From positions 39,589 through 103,588 of the forward strand of contig JAXLYM010000031.1 in the NCBI GenBank assembly GCA_046351455.1: a DNA stretch of 64,000 nt, written 5' to 3'. This DNA comes from JADJRH01 sp046351455 (lineage in GTDB: Bacteria; Myxococcota_A; Polyangia; Polyangiales; Polyangiaceae). The translations under genes and the position numbers were made by a program. The number at the start of each line of letters is the position of its first letter. The stretch's first letter is position 1. A model generated the notes under the pieces. That model saw only the letters and a list, made by a program, of their open reading frames with translations. It searched no databases and was not told the DNA's origin. This document shows, piece by piece, positions 50,164-59,489 of the stretch.

Positions 50164-50844
50164 TCACATCGAGAGACAGGCGAGGAGGGCGAGAGTCTCC
50201 GACTGACAGCCTTCGACGTAGGGGCTGCCGCTCGCGGCGTCGCACGCGGCTGTCGGGCTCGCGGGGACGCACGCTTCGAGGGCGGCGAACTCCGTCGGAC
50301 ACTTCGTCTTGCCCTGCGCGCACCCGCTCTCGCAGGCAGCCTCGTTGGGGGGCCCGGCCATGCAGGCGGCGGCCGTGACGCTCGGACAGATGGAGACGCA
50401 CACCGCCGGGACGCCGCTCATGCACTGGACGAGCGCGGTGTTCTCGGCATCGCAGCCTTGCGGATAGGGGTTCCCGTCCGCGTCGCACACGAACGTCGGA
50501 TTGTCGCCGCCGCAGGCGAGGAGCGCGCCGAACTCGGCACCGCACGCCTGCATCACGGAGGCACAGCCGGCCTCGCAGCTGGCCTCGTCGGGCGGTCCGG
50601 CCGAGCAAGCGGCCGCCAAGACAGCGGGACAGACATCCGCGCACGTGCTCGCTCCGCCGGTGCCGCCGGTGCCGCCCGTCGAGCCGCCGGTCCCGCCGGT
50701 GGTTCCCCCGCCGGCCCCTCCGCCGGCGCTCCCGGCGCTACCCCCCTCGGACCCGCTGCCCCCGCCGCAGCCGGCGAAGACAGGGACGATCAAAGCGAAG
50801 AGGAGCCCGAATGCGGACAGAGAGAGGGTGGGATTGAGCTTCAT
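50164..50844 (-). CDS. Cys-rich lipoprotein with two tandem domains
   Basis: A 226-residue exported lipoprotein: signal peptide, lipobox with Cys26 (VFAGC), a Gly/Thr/Ser spacer of about 45 residues and two similar Cys-rich domains of about 75 residues. The first runs CADVCPAVLAAACSAGPPDE, then CEAGC and C at the end of the repeat; the second runs CVSICPSVTAAACMAGPPNE, CESGC and so on. Eight or nine Cys per domain are in the same order. The internal duplication is clear at protein level. ATG 50844 is the first start just before a good signal peptide. Function unknown; likely surface-exposed, disulphide-bonded. Confidence 0.85.
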   Translation of the reverse strand: MKLNPTLSLSAFGLLFALIVPVFAGCGGGSGSEGGSAGSAGGGAGGGTTGGTGGSTGGTGGTGGASTCADVCPAVLAAACSAGPPDEASCEAGCASVMQACGAEFGALLACGGDNPTFVCDADGNPYPQGCDAENTALVQCMSGVPAVCVSICPSVTAAACMAGPPNEAACESGCAQGKTKCPTEFAALEACVPASPTAACDAASGSPYVEGCQSETLALLACLSM

Positions 50845-51065
50845 GAAGACAGGATATCGACGTTCGACTGGCGAGAAAACAGGCAGGCAGAATCCCGCCG
50901 CGTCGATTCGCGATCTCCGCGCGGACAAGCGCCCTTGCGTCCCGCCGAGGAAGAGCAGGCTCCGCGTCTTGCCTCGGAGTTGTCCCGATCGGGGCGAATC
51001 AGAGGGTGAAGAGGGGCTCGTCGCCCCTCAACGCACCCCCTTCGTGTCCGATCGACGCGATCCCC

Positions 51066-52337
51066 TCACGCCCCCGCGAGCGCCTTCTCGAACGTCTCCT
51101 CGAACGCCTTCACGATCAGCCCCGGATCCCGCACCACGCGCGCGTCCGCGGACACGTTCATCCGCATCGTCCCGGCGTAGCTCAACATCGACACTCCGAG
51201 CGCCACATCCCCCGAAACAGGCGCCCACACAAGCACGCTCGACAGCCGCCTTCCGAGGATGTGCAGCGCCTCCGTCGGCCCCGGCACGTTCGTCAGCAGC
51301 ATCGACGCCTTCTTCGTGAAGATCTTGATTCCGATCCTCTCGATCCCCTCGCTCGCGAGCCCCATCGCCCCGAGCACGGTCATCGCCACCAGAGCATCCG
51401 GCGCGCGCTTCAGATCATCCATCAGCCGCTTCGACTCGTGGATCCGCGACTCGATATCTCCGCCCCCGACCGGCATCTGCAGAAACACCAGCCCGAAGTG
51501 ATTCCCCATCTCGGCCCCCCGCGCGTGGCTCGGCACGTACACCGGCACCAGCGCGCGCAACGTATCCTGCTGACTGCCCATCTGATCCAGATACGACCGC
51601 AGCGCCCCGCCCACCGTCGCCACCACCAGATCGTTCAACTTGGCCCCACGCGCATGCGCCGCCCGCTTGATCACGGCCACGTCGTACGCCTTGGACCACG
51701 CGACCTTCTTCTGGATCCCGAGCGTGCCCTTGAGCGGTCCCACCGGATCCGCCGACAGCGCCAGCATCTTCCCGAGCGAATACGCCTTTGCCCCCGCCAT
51801 CGACGCGAGCGCCATCACGTTCGTCGCCCCCTTTTCGGGCGGCAGCCCCACCTTCGGCGGCGGCGGCTTCGGCCCCTCGTCCGTGAACCCGATAAGGAGC
51901 TTCACGAGCGCGACCCCGTCCCCCACCGCGTGATGAATCCGCGCCACCAACACCGAACCGCCCGCGAGCCCCTCGATGTGGTGCACCTGCCAGAGCGGCC
52001 GATCCCGCGGCAGCGGCGAGCTCATGATATCGCCGACCATCTCCGCGAGCGCCCCCTCGTCCCCGGGCGCCGGCAGCCCGCTCCTGTGCACGTGATTGGC
52101 CAGATCGAAATTCGGATCCTCCTCCCACACCGGCGGAATCCCCGGCAGAGCCGAGTCCGCGACGCGCCGCCGAAACCGCGGATGAATCAGCAGCCGATCC
52201 CGCAGCAGCCGATCCACCTCGGCGTGCGGCACCGCCCCCTCCAGAAAGAGCACCGCATTGATGACCATGGGATTCGTGGCGGAGTCCATCCGCAGCCACG
52301 CCCCATCCACAGGTGACATCCAGGTTCGTTCCGTCAC
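51066..52337 (-). CDS. Wax ester synthase/diacylglycerol O-acyltransferase (WS/DGAT)
   Basis: A 423-residue acyltransferase that esterifies acyl-CoA to a fatty alcohol or diacylglycerol and makes storage wax esters or triacylglycerols. The active-site motif HHAVGDG is at 135-141, after DRPLWQVHHIEGL. The C-terminal part has the family's DLVVATVGGALRSYL and VPVYVPSHARGAEMGNHFG segments. Length is usual, though somewhat short of Acinetobacter AtfA. ATG 52337. It fits with the sterol and acyl-CoA genes in suggesting neutral-lipid metabolism. Confidence 0.95.
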   Translation of the reverse strand: MTERTWMSPVDGAWLRMDSATNPMVINAVLFLEGAVPHAEVDRLLRDRLLIHPRFRRRVADSALPGIPPVWEEDPNFDLANHVHRSGLPAPGDEGALAEMVGDIMSSPLPRDRPLWQVHHIEGLAGGSVLVARIHHAVGDGVALVKLLIGFTDEGPKPPPPKVGLPPEKGATNVMALASMAGAKAYSLGKMLALSADPVGPLKGTLGIQKKVAWSKAYDVAVIKRAAHARGAKLNDLVVATVGGALRSYLDQMGSQQDTLRALVPVYVPSHARGAEMGNHFGLVFLQMPVGGGDIESRIHESKRLMDDLKRAPDALVAMTVLGAMGLASEGIERIGIKIFTKKASMLLTNVPGPTEALHILGRRLSSVLVWAPVSGDVALGVSMLSYAGTMRMNVSADARVVRDPGLIVKAFEETFEKALAGA

Positions 52338-52394
52338 GATGACCCCATCCTACCCCAATCGGTCCGCTCGAAATCCGACATTTCCGGCAATCCC

Positions 52395-55211
52395 TCAATC
52401 GTCATCGTCTTCCAGCATCTCCGGCAGCCCGGCGGCCCGCCTCGCCTCGCGCGCCTCGATCTGCGCCGCTACCCCCGCCGGCAGCTCCTGATACTGCTTG
52501 TTTCGCATCCACCGCATCACCTGATCTCCGAGCCCGTCCTGCGCGTCCGGAATACTGAAATCCCAGCTCTTCGTGAGCCGCGCCTCCGCCTTCGAAGCCG
52601 CCGCCCCGCAAGCGATCGGCCACTTGTGCGGCGCATACGTGTAAGGCGTATAGTCCGGAGTCGAAGTGAACATATCGAGCGGCAGCCCGGCCTTCGCGAC
52701 TGGCACGCTCGGATACGGCAGCCCCAGGATGTGCGCGAACAGCTTGTGCAGCGAAGCCACGTCGATGTGCGTCTTCGACACGTACCCCCGCTTCACCCAA
52801 GGCGACACCAGCACGAGCGGCGTCCGGTGATAATCCACGTGGTCCCCGCCCTGCTGCGGATCGTCCTCGGTGATCACGACCAGCGTCTTCGGCCAGTCGG
52901 GGCTGTGCGACAGCGCGTCGATCACCATGCCGGTCGCCTCGTCGTTCACCGCGCACATCGTCTCCGGCGTCGGGTTCGTCGGGTCGACGCCCACCGTGTG
53001 ATCGTTCGGCAGCGTCATGTACACGAAGGAGTGCAGATCGCACGCGACCCGCAGCCGGCCCGCCAGATGACAGGCCTTCTCCACGTCGGGATACGTGATG
53101 TTCTGGAACGGCCCACCGGGATACTTCCCGTCCACCGGCGAATAATCGGCCGGGAAGCTCGACGGACTGCCCACGATCTCCCCCAGGACATCGTACTTGA
53201 CACCGGCGTTCTGCACCCAGTCGAACACCGACCCTTGCTCCGGTCGCCCCACCTCGCCCACGCCGCACAGCGGCACCGGACGCGCGTCGGCGCTCCACGT
53301 ACGCTCGCAGAAATCCGTCGTCCGCCCGTACGTCGTCCACTGGTGTCCCTGCGTCGACTGCACGGCCAGATTGTAGAAGTTGTCACCCACCGTGAACGTG
53401 CGGGCCAGATCCCGGAAATTCGGCCACACCTTATCCATGTCCGCGGTCGTCTCTTTCAGCGTGTACGCCGGGTCGCCCTCCACGCCCGCGAGATCGCCGA
53501 GCACCGCGTCGAACGTCTTGTTCTCCCGCACGATGAAGATGATCCGCTCGATGAGCTTGCTCGGCCCCATCGTGTTCGTCGGCGGAACAGGGAAGTCCAT
53601 CGTCCCGTCCGGACAGGACACCTCGGGATACCCCGGCAGATCCGCGACGGCCACCTGTGCCTCCACGTCCTTCGTGCCGCCCGTGAAATCCGCGTCGCTC
53701 GGCGCTGCGATCCGCTGCACGCTGCCGCGCATGCGATGATGCCCGCTCGGGTTATCGGGGCCTCCGAACTTGTCCGGAGAGTCGAAGATGCCAATCGGAC
53801 GGCCGCGCAGATTCGCGATGAGCAACGAGCCGTCGGCCCCGAAGGCGAGCCCGCTCGGCCACCACCCTGTCCCGAGGCGCCCCACGAGCGTGAACGTCGG
53901 CGGGCTCTTCGTGAGATCGACGTCGTACGCCGCCACCGCGTTGATCCCCGCGAGCAGCGCATACAGCCGCGAATTCTGCCCGTCGAACGCGATGCTGGAG
54001 ACGTCGAGCCCGCGCAGATCCGGGGCGAAATCGATCGGCACCTTCGTCACGTCCCCCGTCACCCGGTCAATCACCGACAAGGTCTCTCCGAAATCGTTGG
54101 CCACCGCCATCCACTTCGCGTCGAGGAAGGCGACCCCCTGCGGGTTCTGATCGGTCGTGAACGTCCTCTTCACCACGGGCGCCGTCGGATCGTCGATGCC
54201 GATCTCCACCATCTTGCGGCTCCCCCAGACAGGCACGTACGCGCGCGTCCCCTTGGAATCCGCGGGATCGATGTACACTCCATACGTCTCCTGCGCGCCG
54301 ATCCCCACCTTCCCGATCATCTGCTGGTACGTCGGCGAGACAGGATCGATGTCGAACACGAGGACGTCCTTCTCGTTCACCGCGCTCACGATCAGCCGCT
54401 TTCCATCGGGGCTCGCGGCCACGCCCGACGCGTACCAGAGCTTCGCCGGATCCATCGGGAGCGTGAGCGATCCCGCGTCGTCCTGCGTCAACGTGCCAGT
54501 CCCCGGATCGAACGTGAGCGCCTGCACCTTGCCCGTCGCCGTCGCCACGTACACGCGCCCCGGCGGAACATAGGCGATCGCGCTGTTCAGCCAGTTCGGA
54601 GGGCTGAACTTGACGACGCTCTTGACGGGGCTCGCGCCGCCCGCGATCTGCGTGATGTCGACGGCGCGCACCGCGTGATCGTCCGGCCCCGTGTCCACCG
54701 TCAAGACATACGGAGTCCCCGGAACAGCCACGATCGCGCTCGTGGTGCCGCCCGTCACGTCCGGCTCGTCGAAGGCCCATGTCGCGCCCGCGGGCTGGCT
54801 CGTGCGGCCGTCCGGAAGCACGTATTTCGCCGGGTCCGCAGCGTCCTTGCCAGGGTGACGAACCGCCGCGTCCTTCGGATCCGTCACCGTGCATTTGCCC
54901 GCGACCGGCGTGGGGAGACTCTCACCATCGTAGTCGGCCGGACAGCCCTCCTCGTGCGGGATCTCGGCCCATTTGCCCATCGATGGGCACGCGTACGGCG
55001 TCGTCTTCTCCGGACAGCCCTCCTCGTCCGGGCACGTGTACGCGCACGATTTGGGGGCGATCATGAATTCCTCCGGGTCCACGGACGACGTGGTCGTGGT
55101 GCTCGTCGTGGTGGTGGAGCCGCCGGAGCCGCCGGAGCTGGACGTATCGGAGCCGCCGCACGCCGCGGCGAGGAGGACGAGCGGGGCCGCAAAGAAGAGC
55201 ACGGATCGCAT
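52395..55211 (-). CDS. Lipoprotein with beta-propeller and phosphoesterase (phospholipase C-like) domains
   Basis: A 938-residue exported lipoprotein (lipobox LAAAC, Cys18). A Ser/Thr/Gly spacer is followed by a Cys-rich segment (CAYTCPDEEGC). Residues about 150-480 form a beta-propeller of YncE/YVTN type (GVAASPDGKRLIVSAVN, PQGVAFLDAKWMAVAND, GWWPSGLAFGADGSLLIAN). Residues about 535-870 are the alkaline-phosphatase-superfamily phosphoesterase (IERIIFIVRENKTFDAVLGD, GDNFYNLAVQSTQGHQWTTYG, LVVITEDDPQQGGDHVDYHR, where metal ligands lie). The C-terminus ends EDDDD. ATG 55211 places the signal peptide at the start; an ATG at 55232 is seven codons further upstream. It may release phosphate from phospholipids or nucleic acids outside the cell. 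Confidence 0.9.
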   Translation of the reverse strand: MRSVLFFAAPLVLLAAACGGSDTSSSGGSGGSTTTTSTTTTSSVDPEEFMIAPKSCAYTCPDEEGCPEKTTPYACPSMGKWAEIPHEEGCPADYDGESLPTPVAGKCTVTDPKDAAVRHPGKDAADPAKYVLPDGRTSQPAGATWAFDEPDVTGGTTSAIVAVPGTPYVLTVDTGPDDHAVRAVDITQIAGGASPVKSVVKFSPPNWLNSAIAYVPPGRVYVATATGKVQALTFDPGTGTLTQDDAGSLTLPMDPAKLWYASGVAASPDGKRLIVSAVNEKDVLVFDIDPVSPTYQQMIGKVGIGAQETYGVYIDPADSKGTRAYVPVWGSRKMVEIGIDDPTAPVVKRTFTTDQNPQGVAFLDAKWMAVANDFGETLSVIDRVTGDVTKVPIDFAPDLRGLDVSSIAFDGQNSRLYALLAGINAVAAYDVDLTKSPPTFTLVGRLGTGWWPSGLAFGADGSLLIANLRGRPIGIFDSPDKFGGPDNPSGHHRMRGSVQRIAAPSDADFTGGTKDVEAQVAVADLPGYPEVSCPDGTMDFPVPPTNTMGPSKLIERIIFIVRENKTFDAVLGDLAGVEGDPAYTLKETTADMDKVWPNFRDLARTFTVGDNFYNLAVQSTQGHQWTTYGRTTDFCERTWSADARPVPLCGVGEVGRPEQGSVFDWVQNAGVKYDVLGEIVGSPSSFPADYSPVDGKYPGGPFQNITYPDVEKACHLAGRLRVACDLHSFVYMTLPNDHTVGVDPTNPTPETMCAVNDEATGMVIDALSHSPDWPKTLVVITEDDPQQGGDHVDYHRTPLVLVSPWVKRGYVSKTHIDVASLHKLFAHILGLPYPSVPVAKAGLPLDMFTSTPDYTPYTYAPHKWPIACGAAASKAEARLTKSWDFSIPDAQDGLGDQVMRWMRNKQYQELPAGVAAQIEAREARRAAGLPEMLEDDDD

Positions 55212-55260
55212 GGCGCGCGAGGCTATCACCATCGCCCCTGCGTTTCGTGCGTCGGATTCG

Positions 55261-56448
55261 TTACCGCTCGAAGGTCACGTTGCCGGCGCGGTCGAACATC
55301 ATCGCCGCGCCGTTTCGCGCGCGCACCGCCGCCATCAACGTGGCCTTCGGGAAGCGCGAAATCAGATCGCGCCCGTTCACGATCACGTCGAGATCCTCGG
55401 CGAGGAGCGGCTCCACCTCCGCGAGCGCGACCTGGATCGCCTCCCAGATCACCGCCACCGGGTTCGAGAAGACGCCGCCTCCGATCAGCGTGAGCACCAC
55501 GCGCGTCTTGCCGAGCGACGCCGCCGCGAGCAACGTGCCGAGGTACGCCGCGCGCTGCAAAACACGGCAAATCGGCTCGAACATCGCGCCGAGCGCCTCC
55601 CCGCCGTACGACCCGCCGGCCACCGTCGACGTCAGCACCTGCGCGATCGTGCGCCGCTGCCCGCCGAGGACCGCGCCGTCCCAGTCGTAGCCGAGCACCA
55701 CCTCCACGCCCTCGTGCACGCCGACCTTGATCGCGTCGAATTCATCGTGAATCGCCGCGAAAAATGCCGCCGTGTCGTGGATGGAGTCGTCCATCAGATA
55801 CCCGTTCTGCGCGCGGGCGATCGCCTCCGGACACACGTCGCCGAGCAGCTCGATCTGCGGCCCGTCGGACACCTGCACGAAGCGCTCGCCGTCCTTGCCG
55901 GGCGCCGCGTAGTGCCGCAGCAGCGTCCCCGGAAAGGCCGACACCGACGCGCGCGGCCCCTGCGTCGGATCCGACAAATACCGCTCCACCGGCGTGATGA
56001 AGGGGCCCGGCGATTCGAGGCAGTTGTACTGCGACGCGACCTGGAACAGCGACGCGTCGCCCGCGGAGGCCTGCATCGCGCCGATGTCCGTCGCGGGCCC
56101 TTGTCCGTCGACCAGGAAGAGCCGCGCGCGCGGCGGTGACGCGGGCTTCTTCTCGGCGAAGAGGCGCTCCTTGCGGGCCTTCGTCCGCGCGCGCAGATCG
56201 CCGAGCGACGCGGCCTCGAATCGACCCGCGGACCACGCGTGCCCGGCGGCCTTCAGCGTCGCGTGCCCGCTCGCGTCGAACGAGAAGACGCCCGGATCCG
56301 CGCGCACCGCGGCCTCGGCCTGGCGCACGAGCGATCGGTCCCCGCGCTTCGCGGAGGCGCGCACCGCGGTGACGTGATTCGCCACCTCCGCGCGCAGCTC
56401 CTTCTCCGCGGAAGGTTCCCTCGCGAGCCTCAGAAACGCGTCGAGCAT
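55261..56448 (-). CDS. Macrodomain-like protein (MavL-related family), function unknown
   Basis: A 395-residue cytoplasmic protein. The recognisable part, about 165-385, has FQVASQYNCLESPGP, PTQGPRASVSAFPGTLLRHY, the long middle with KVGVHEGVEVVLGYD, and LTLIGGGVFSNPVAVIWEAI. This pattern belongs to a family scattered in bacteria, fungi and oomycetes with a macro-like ADP-ribose-binding fold, related to the Legionella effector MavL. The GGGVFSNP loop corresponds to the phosphate-binding loop of macrodomains. The N-terminal 150 residues are helical. Start ATG 56448 avoids overlap with the divergent gene. ADP-ribosyl-hydrolase activity is plausible but inferred. It may be connected with the neighbouring metallophosphoesterase only by divergence. 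Confidence 0.65.
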   Translation of the reverse strand: MLDAFLRLAREPSAEKELRAEVANHVTAVRASAKRGDRSLVRQAEAAVRADPGVFSFDASGHATLKAAGHAWSAGRFEAASLGDLRARTKARKERLFAEKKPASPPRARLFLVDGQGPATDIGAMQASAGDASLFQVASQYNCLESPGPFITPVERYLSDPTQGPRASVSAFPGTLLRHYAAPGKDGERFVQVSDGPQIELLGDVCPEAIARAQNGYLMDDSIHDTAAFFAAIHDEFDAIKVGVHEGVEVVLGYDWDGAVLGGQRRTIAQVLTSTVAGGSYGGEALGAMFEPICRVLQRAAYLGTLLAAASLGKTRVVLTLIGGGVFSNPVAVIWEAIQVALAEVEPLLAEDLDVIVNGRDLISRFPKATLMAAVRARNGAAMMFDRAGNVTFER

Positions 56449-56560
56449 GCGCAAAGGACAGACAACCGGAGGCGTCTCGTCAAGTGGCAGAGTGAAGTAG
56501 TGTGAAACGCGAGCGGGGGTTCGTGGCGGATCCAGGGCGCGTGTTATCCATTCGATCCCG

Positions 56561-57745
56561 ATGCTGGCCCTCTTTCCCTGGCTCTCCGCCGGCGCCGCCG
56601 CCCTCGTGGTGCTCACCGCGGGAATCGTTCGCGGACGGCTCTACGCGGTGTTCGCGGCCGTGTTCCTGACGGTGCACACGCTCCTCTCGAACGCGATGGC
56701 GCCGCTCTTCGCCGCCGTGCTGCCCGCGTACATGGTCTTGCAAGCGCTCGTGTACGTGCACTTCGCGCTGCTCGCCGTGCCGCGGATGCGCCCGTTCTGG
56801 TACCGCGCGCTCGTGAGCTTGCCGGCGTCGTTCTTCTCCGCGGCCACGTTCCTCGCGATGCCGTGGGCGATCGCGAAAGGCGTCGGCCTCCACCCGTACG
56901 GGTTCTTCGTGCCGTACGCGATCGCGCTGCTCGGCCTCCTTCAGAGCTTGCGCCACCGCTTCGAGGTCACCGACATCGCGCTCGACGGCCGCGCCGCGCC
57001 GAGCCTCACGCGCCACAAGCTCGGCGAAGGCCGCGTCGATCGCCCGCTGCGCGTCGTGCAGATCACCGATCCGCACCTCGGCCCGTTCATGTCGGAGGAG
57101 CGCCTCCGCGGCATCGCCGAGCGCGCCGTCGCCGCGGATCCGGATCTCGTCCTCTTGACCGGCGACTTCCTCACGATGGAGTCGCACGACGCCGAGGACG
57201 TCCTGGCGCGCGCCCTGTCGCCGCTGAAAGCCCTGGAAGGCAAGGTGTTCGCGTGCCGCGGCAACCACGATCACGAGGCGCCGGAGACGGTCGCGCGCGC
57301 GCTCGACGCGATCGGCGCGACGCTCCTCATCGACGAGGAGCGCACGGTCGACACGCCCGCGGGCCCCGTGCAGATCCTCGGGATCGACTTCCATTTCCGC
57401 GATCGCGAGCAGCGCACGCGCGCCGTCGTCGAGAGGCACCCGCGCACGGCCGGCGCGCTTCGCCTGGTGCTGCTGCACGATCCGGGCGCGTTCCGACACG
57501 TGCCGGACGGCGAGGCCGACCTCGTGCTGAGCGGCCACACGCACGGCGGACAGCTCGGCCTCCTCGTGCTCGGGTTGCCGCACACCTTCGTGTCCGCGTT
57601 CACCCAGATCCCGGATCACGGCCTCTGGGCGCTCGGCAAGAACAGGCTCTACGTGCACCGCGGGACGGGCCACTACGGCTTCCCGCTGCGCGTCGGCGTC
57701 CCCGGCGAAGAGAGCCTCCTGCGCATCCACCGCGTGGACGGCTGA
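56561..57745 (+). CDS. Membrane-anchored metallophosphoesterase
   Basis: A 394-residue protein with four or five membrane helices in the first 130 residues, then a calcineurin-like phosphoesterase domain. Metal-binding blocks are ITDPHLG, LTGDFLTM, RGNHDHE, LLHDP and LSGHTHGGQ, in the usual order. It is similar in plan to YkuE-like enzymes, which are thought to act on membrane lipids or UDP-diacylglucosamine-type substrates. The Pro/Trp-rich N-terminus is unusual in size. It is divergent from the macrodomain-like gene and upstream of an alpha/beta hydrolase, 73 bases apart. Confidence 0.93.
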   Translation: MLALFPWLSAGAAALVVLTAGIVRGRLYAVFAAVFLTVHTLLSNAMAPLFAAVLPAYMVLQALVYVHFALLAVPRMRPFWYRALVSLPASFFSAATFLAMPWAIAKGVGLHPYGFFVPYAIALLGLLQSLRHRFEVTDIALDGRAAPSLTRHKLGEGRVDRPLRVVQITDPHLGPFMSEERLRGIAERAVAADPDLVLLTGDFLTMESHDAEDVLARALSPLKALEGKVFACRGNHDHEAPETVARALDAIGATLLIDEERTVDTPAGPVQILGIDFHFRDREQRTRAVVERHPRTAGALRLVLLHDPGAFRHVPDGEADLVLSGHTHGGQLGLLVLGLPHTFVSAFTQIPDHGLWALGKNRLYVHRGTGHYGFPLRVGVPGEESLLRIHRVDG

Positions 57746-57818
57746 CGCGCCGCCGCGCACCGACTGCGCGGTTTTTAGGCTGCGTTACGTAGCGGCAGAG
57801 TGGTGCTATGAGGCCGGG

Positions 57819-58574
57819 ATGGCCGAAGGAATTCGCACCGGCAACCTCATGGTGGAGGGCGCCCTCCTGCATTACGAGCTGCGCGGCGACGGCGAGCCGC
57901 TCCTCCTGCTCCACGGCATGGGCGGTCACGGAGGCGACTTCGCGCACGCCGGCCGCGACGCCTTCGAACAAGAATACAGCCTGATCATCCCCGACGCCCG
58001 CGGCCACGGAAGGTCGAGGAACGCCGACGGACACCTCCGCCACGCGCGCATGGCGGAGGACGTGCTCGCGCTCCTGGACCGGCTCGACGTGTGGCGTTGC
58101 CGCGCGATCGGCATGAGCATGGGCGCCAACACGCTGCTCCACCTCGCGACGGCGCACCCCGGCCGCGTGAGCGCGATGGTGCTCGTCAGCGCGACGATGA
58201 CGTTCCCCGAGCAGGCCCGCGCGCTCATGCGCCAGGTGGCCGTGGAGCCGCCGCCCGAAGAGGAGTGGGACCGCATGCGCAAGATCCACGTGCACGGCGA
58301 CCAGCAGATCCTCGCGCTGTGGCAGGCGCAGCGCGACATGGCCGACAGCCACGACGACATGGCCTTCGCGCCGGACGACCTCGCGCACGTCACCGCGAAG
58401 ACGCTGATCGTCTACGGCGATCGGGACCCGCTCTACCCGGTGGAGACGGCGGTGCACCTCTACCGCGCGATCCGCGGCTCGGAGCTGTGGGTCGTCCCCG
58501 GCGGCGGTCACGGCCCCATCTTCACCGAGCGAGCGCCCCTGTTCGCGAAGACGGCGCTCGACTTCCTCCGTTGA
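57819..58574 (+). CDS. Alpha/beta hydrolase
   Basis: A 251-residue hydrolase of the alpha/beta fold. The nucleophile elbow is GMSMG with Ser100, the acid is in YGDRDPLYP (Asp203) and the His is H231 (GGGHGPIF). The oxyanion-type HGMGGHGGD is at 32-40. The cap region is small. Signal peptide absent, so cytoplasmic. Substrate unknown; esterase, lipase or dienelactone-type activities are all possible. It may follow the metallophosphoesterase in one transcript. Confidence 0.92.
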   Translation: MAEGIRTGNLMVEGALLHYELRGDGEPLLLLHGMGGHGGDFAHAGRDAFEQEYSLIIPDARGHGRSRNADGHLRHARMAEDVLALLDRLDVWRCRAIGMSMGANTLLHLATAHPGRVSAMVLVSATMTFPEQARALMRQVAVEPPPEEEWDRMRKIHVHGDQQILALWQAQRDMADSHDDMAFAPDDLAHVTAKTLIVYGDRDPLYPVETAVHLYRAIRGSELWVVPGGGHGPIFTERAPLFAKTALDFLR

Positions 58575-58616
58575 AGGCGCCAATCGGGCTGCCGAAGACG
58601 CCTGTCAAACTGCCAG

Positions 58617-59390
58617 TTACGACTTCGCCCCTGCGCGCGCCCGGAGCCGATCCAGGTACTCCTTCAGCGGGAACAGCTCCACCTCGATGGCCCCCTGCGA
58701 GCCGTCCGCGGCGTAGTCGAACGGATCGTCCAGATCGCGGATGAACCGGAGCATGTAGACGAAGATCAGCGCCACGAACGGCACGAGCACGACCTCCGTC
58801 AGGAAGTTCTTGAAGTGCCCGAGCAGCGTCATCCCGAGGATGATGATCGTCAGCACCTCCAGGAGCGCGTACCCCGCGGCCACGAAGCCTGTCCGCGAGA
58901 TCACCGCGATGCGCGTGGCGTTGCGCCGGAGGTTGTGCACCTCGCGCAGCGCGCGCGACGCGTGCGGCCCCGCGCCGTGATTCTCCAGCTCCGCGAGCCT
59001 CTGTCCGAGCCGCTCCAGCCCCGCGAACATCTCCTCTTGCGACTTGCGCCGATGGAGCCAGTCCCAGAGGAGCGTGCCAGTCTCCAGCACGGCGTTCCGT
59101 TCGGCGGAGAGGTCCACCGCGGGCCGCCCGATCGACACTTGCAGGAACGTCTCCTCGATGCTCTCCAGCCCGCACGCGAGCTCCGCGGGGAGCTTCTCGG
59201 CCTCTTTGTAGTCGGCCAGCGTGCCCGCGAGCATGAAGCCGGTGAGGAACGTGCCGGCCGTGAGCACGAGCGACATGTCCGAGAACTCGATCACCCCTTC
59301 GAAGCCGAGGAGTCGCTCCAGCCCGACCTTGAGCGCGAGCGCCGCGGCGACGTACGGGAGCGTCGTGAGGAGGAGCCGCCACTTCACCAT
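58617..59390 (-). CDS. Bestrophin-like/DUF4239-type membrane protein
   Basis: A 257-residue protein with two N-terminal membrane helices (about 5-30, 38-58), a helical cytoplasmic middle with a conserved-looking ESIEETFLQV and NLRRNATRIAVISRTGF, and two C-terminal helices (about 165-215). The end (FVYMLRFIRDLDDPFDYA) resembles bestrophin-like and DUF4239 channel proteins. The four-helix, long-loop plan fits an anion-channel-like protein. Converges on the hydrolase gene with a 42-base gap. Family assignment is tentative. Confidence 0.7.
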   Translation of the reverse strand: MVKWRLLLTTLPYVAAALALKVGLERLLGFEGVIEFSDMSLVLTAGTFLTGFMLAGTLADYKEAEKLPAELACGLESIEETFLQVSIGRPAVDLSAERNAVLETGTLLWDWLHRRKSQEEMFAGLERLGQRLAELENHGAGPHASRALREVHNLRRNATRIAVISRTGFVAAGYALLEVLTIIILGMTLLGHFKNFLTEVVLVPFVALIFVYMLRFIRDLDDPFDYAADGSQGAIEVELFPLKEYLDRLRARAGAKS

Positions 59391-59489
59391 GCGGCCGCCA
59401 CCTTTATCAGATCCCGCGCCGAGATCGTGCTCCGCGCGCGCCGTCTCGCAAAGAGGGGCCCGAAGTCCCGTTCCGTGGGATCATGAGCC

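Noticed and set aside
52626..55493. A 955-codon open frame on the plus strand
   Set aside because: Antisense to the propeller/phosphoesterase gene; Arg/His-rich composition typical of shadow frames.
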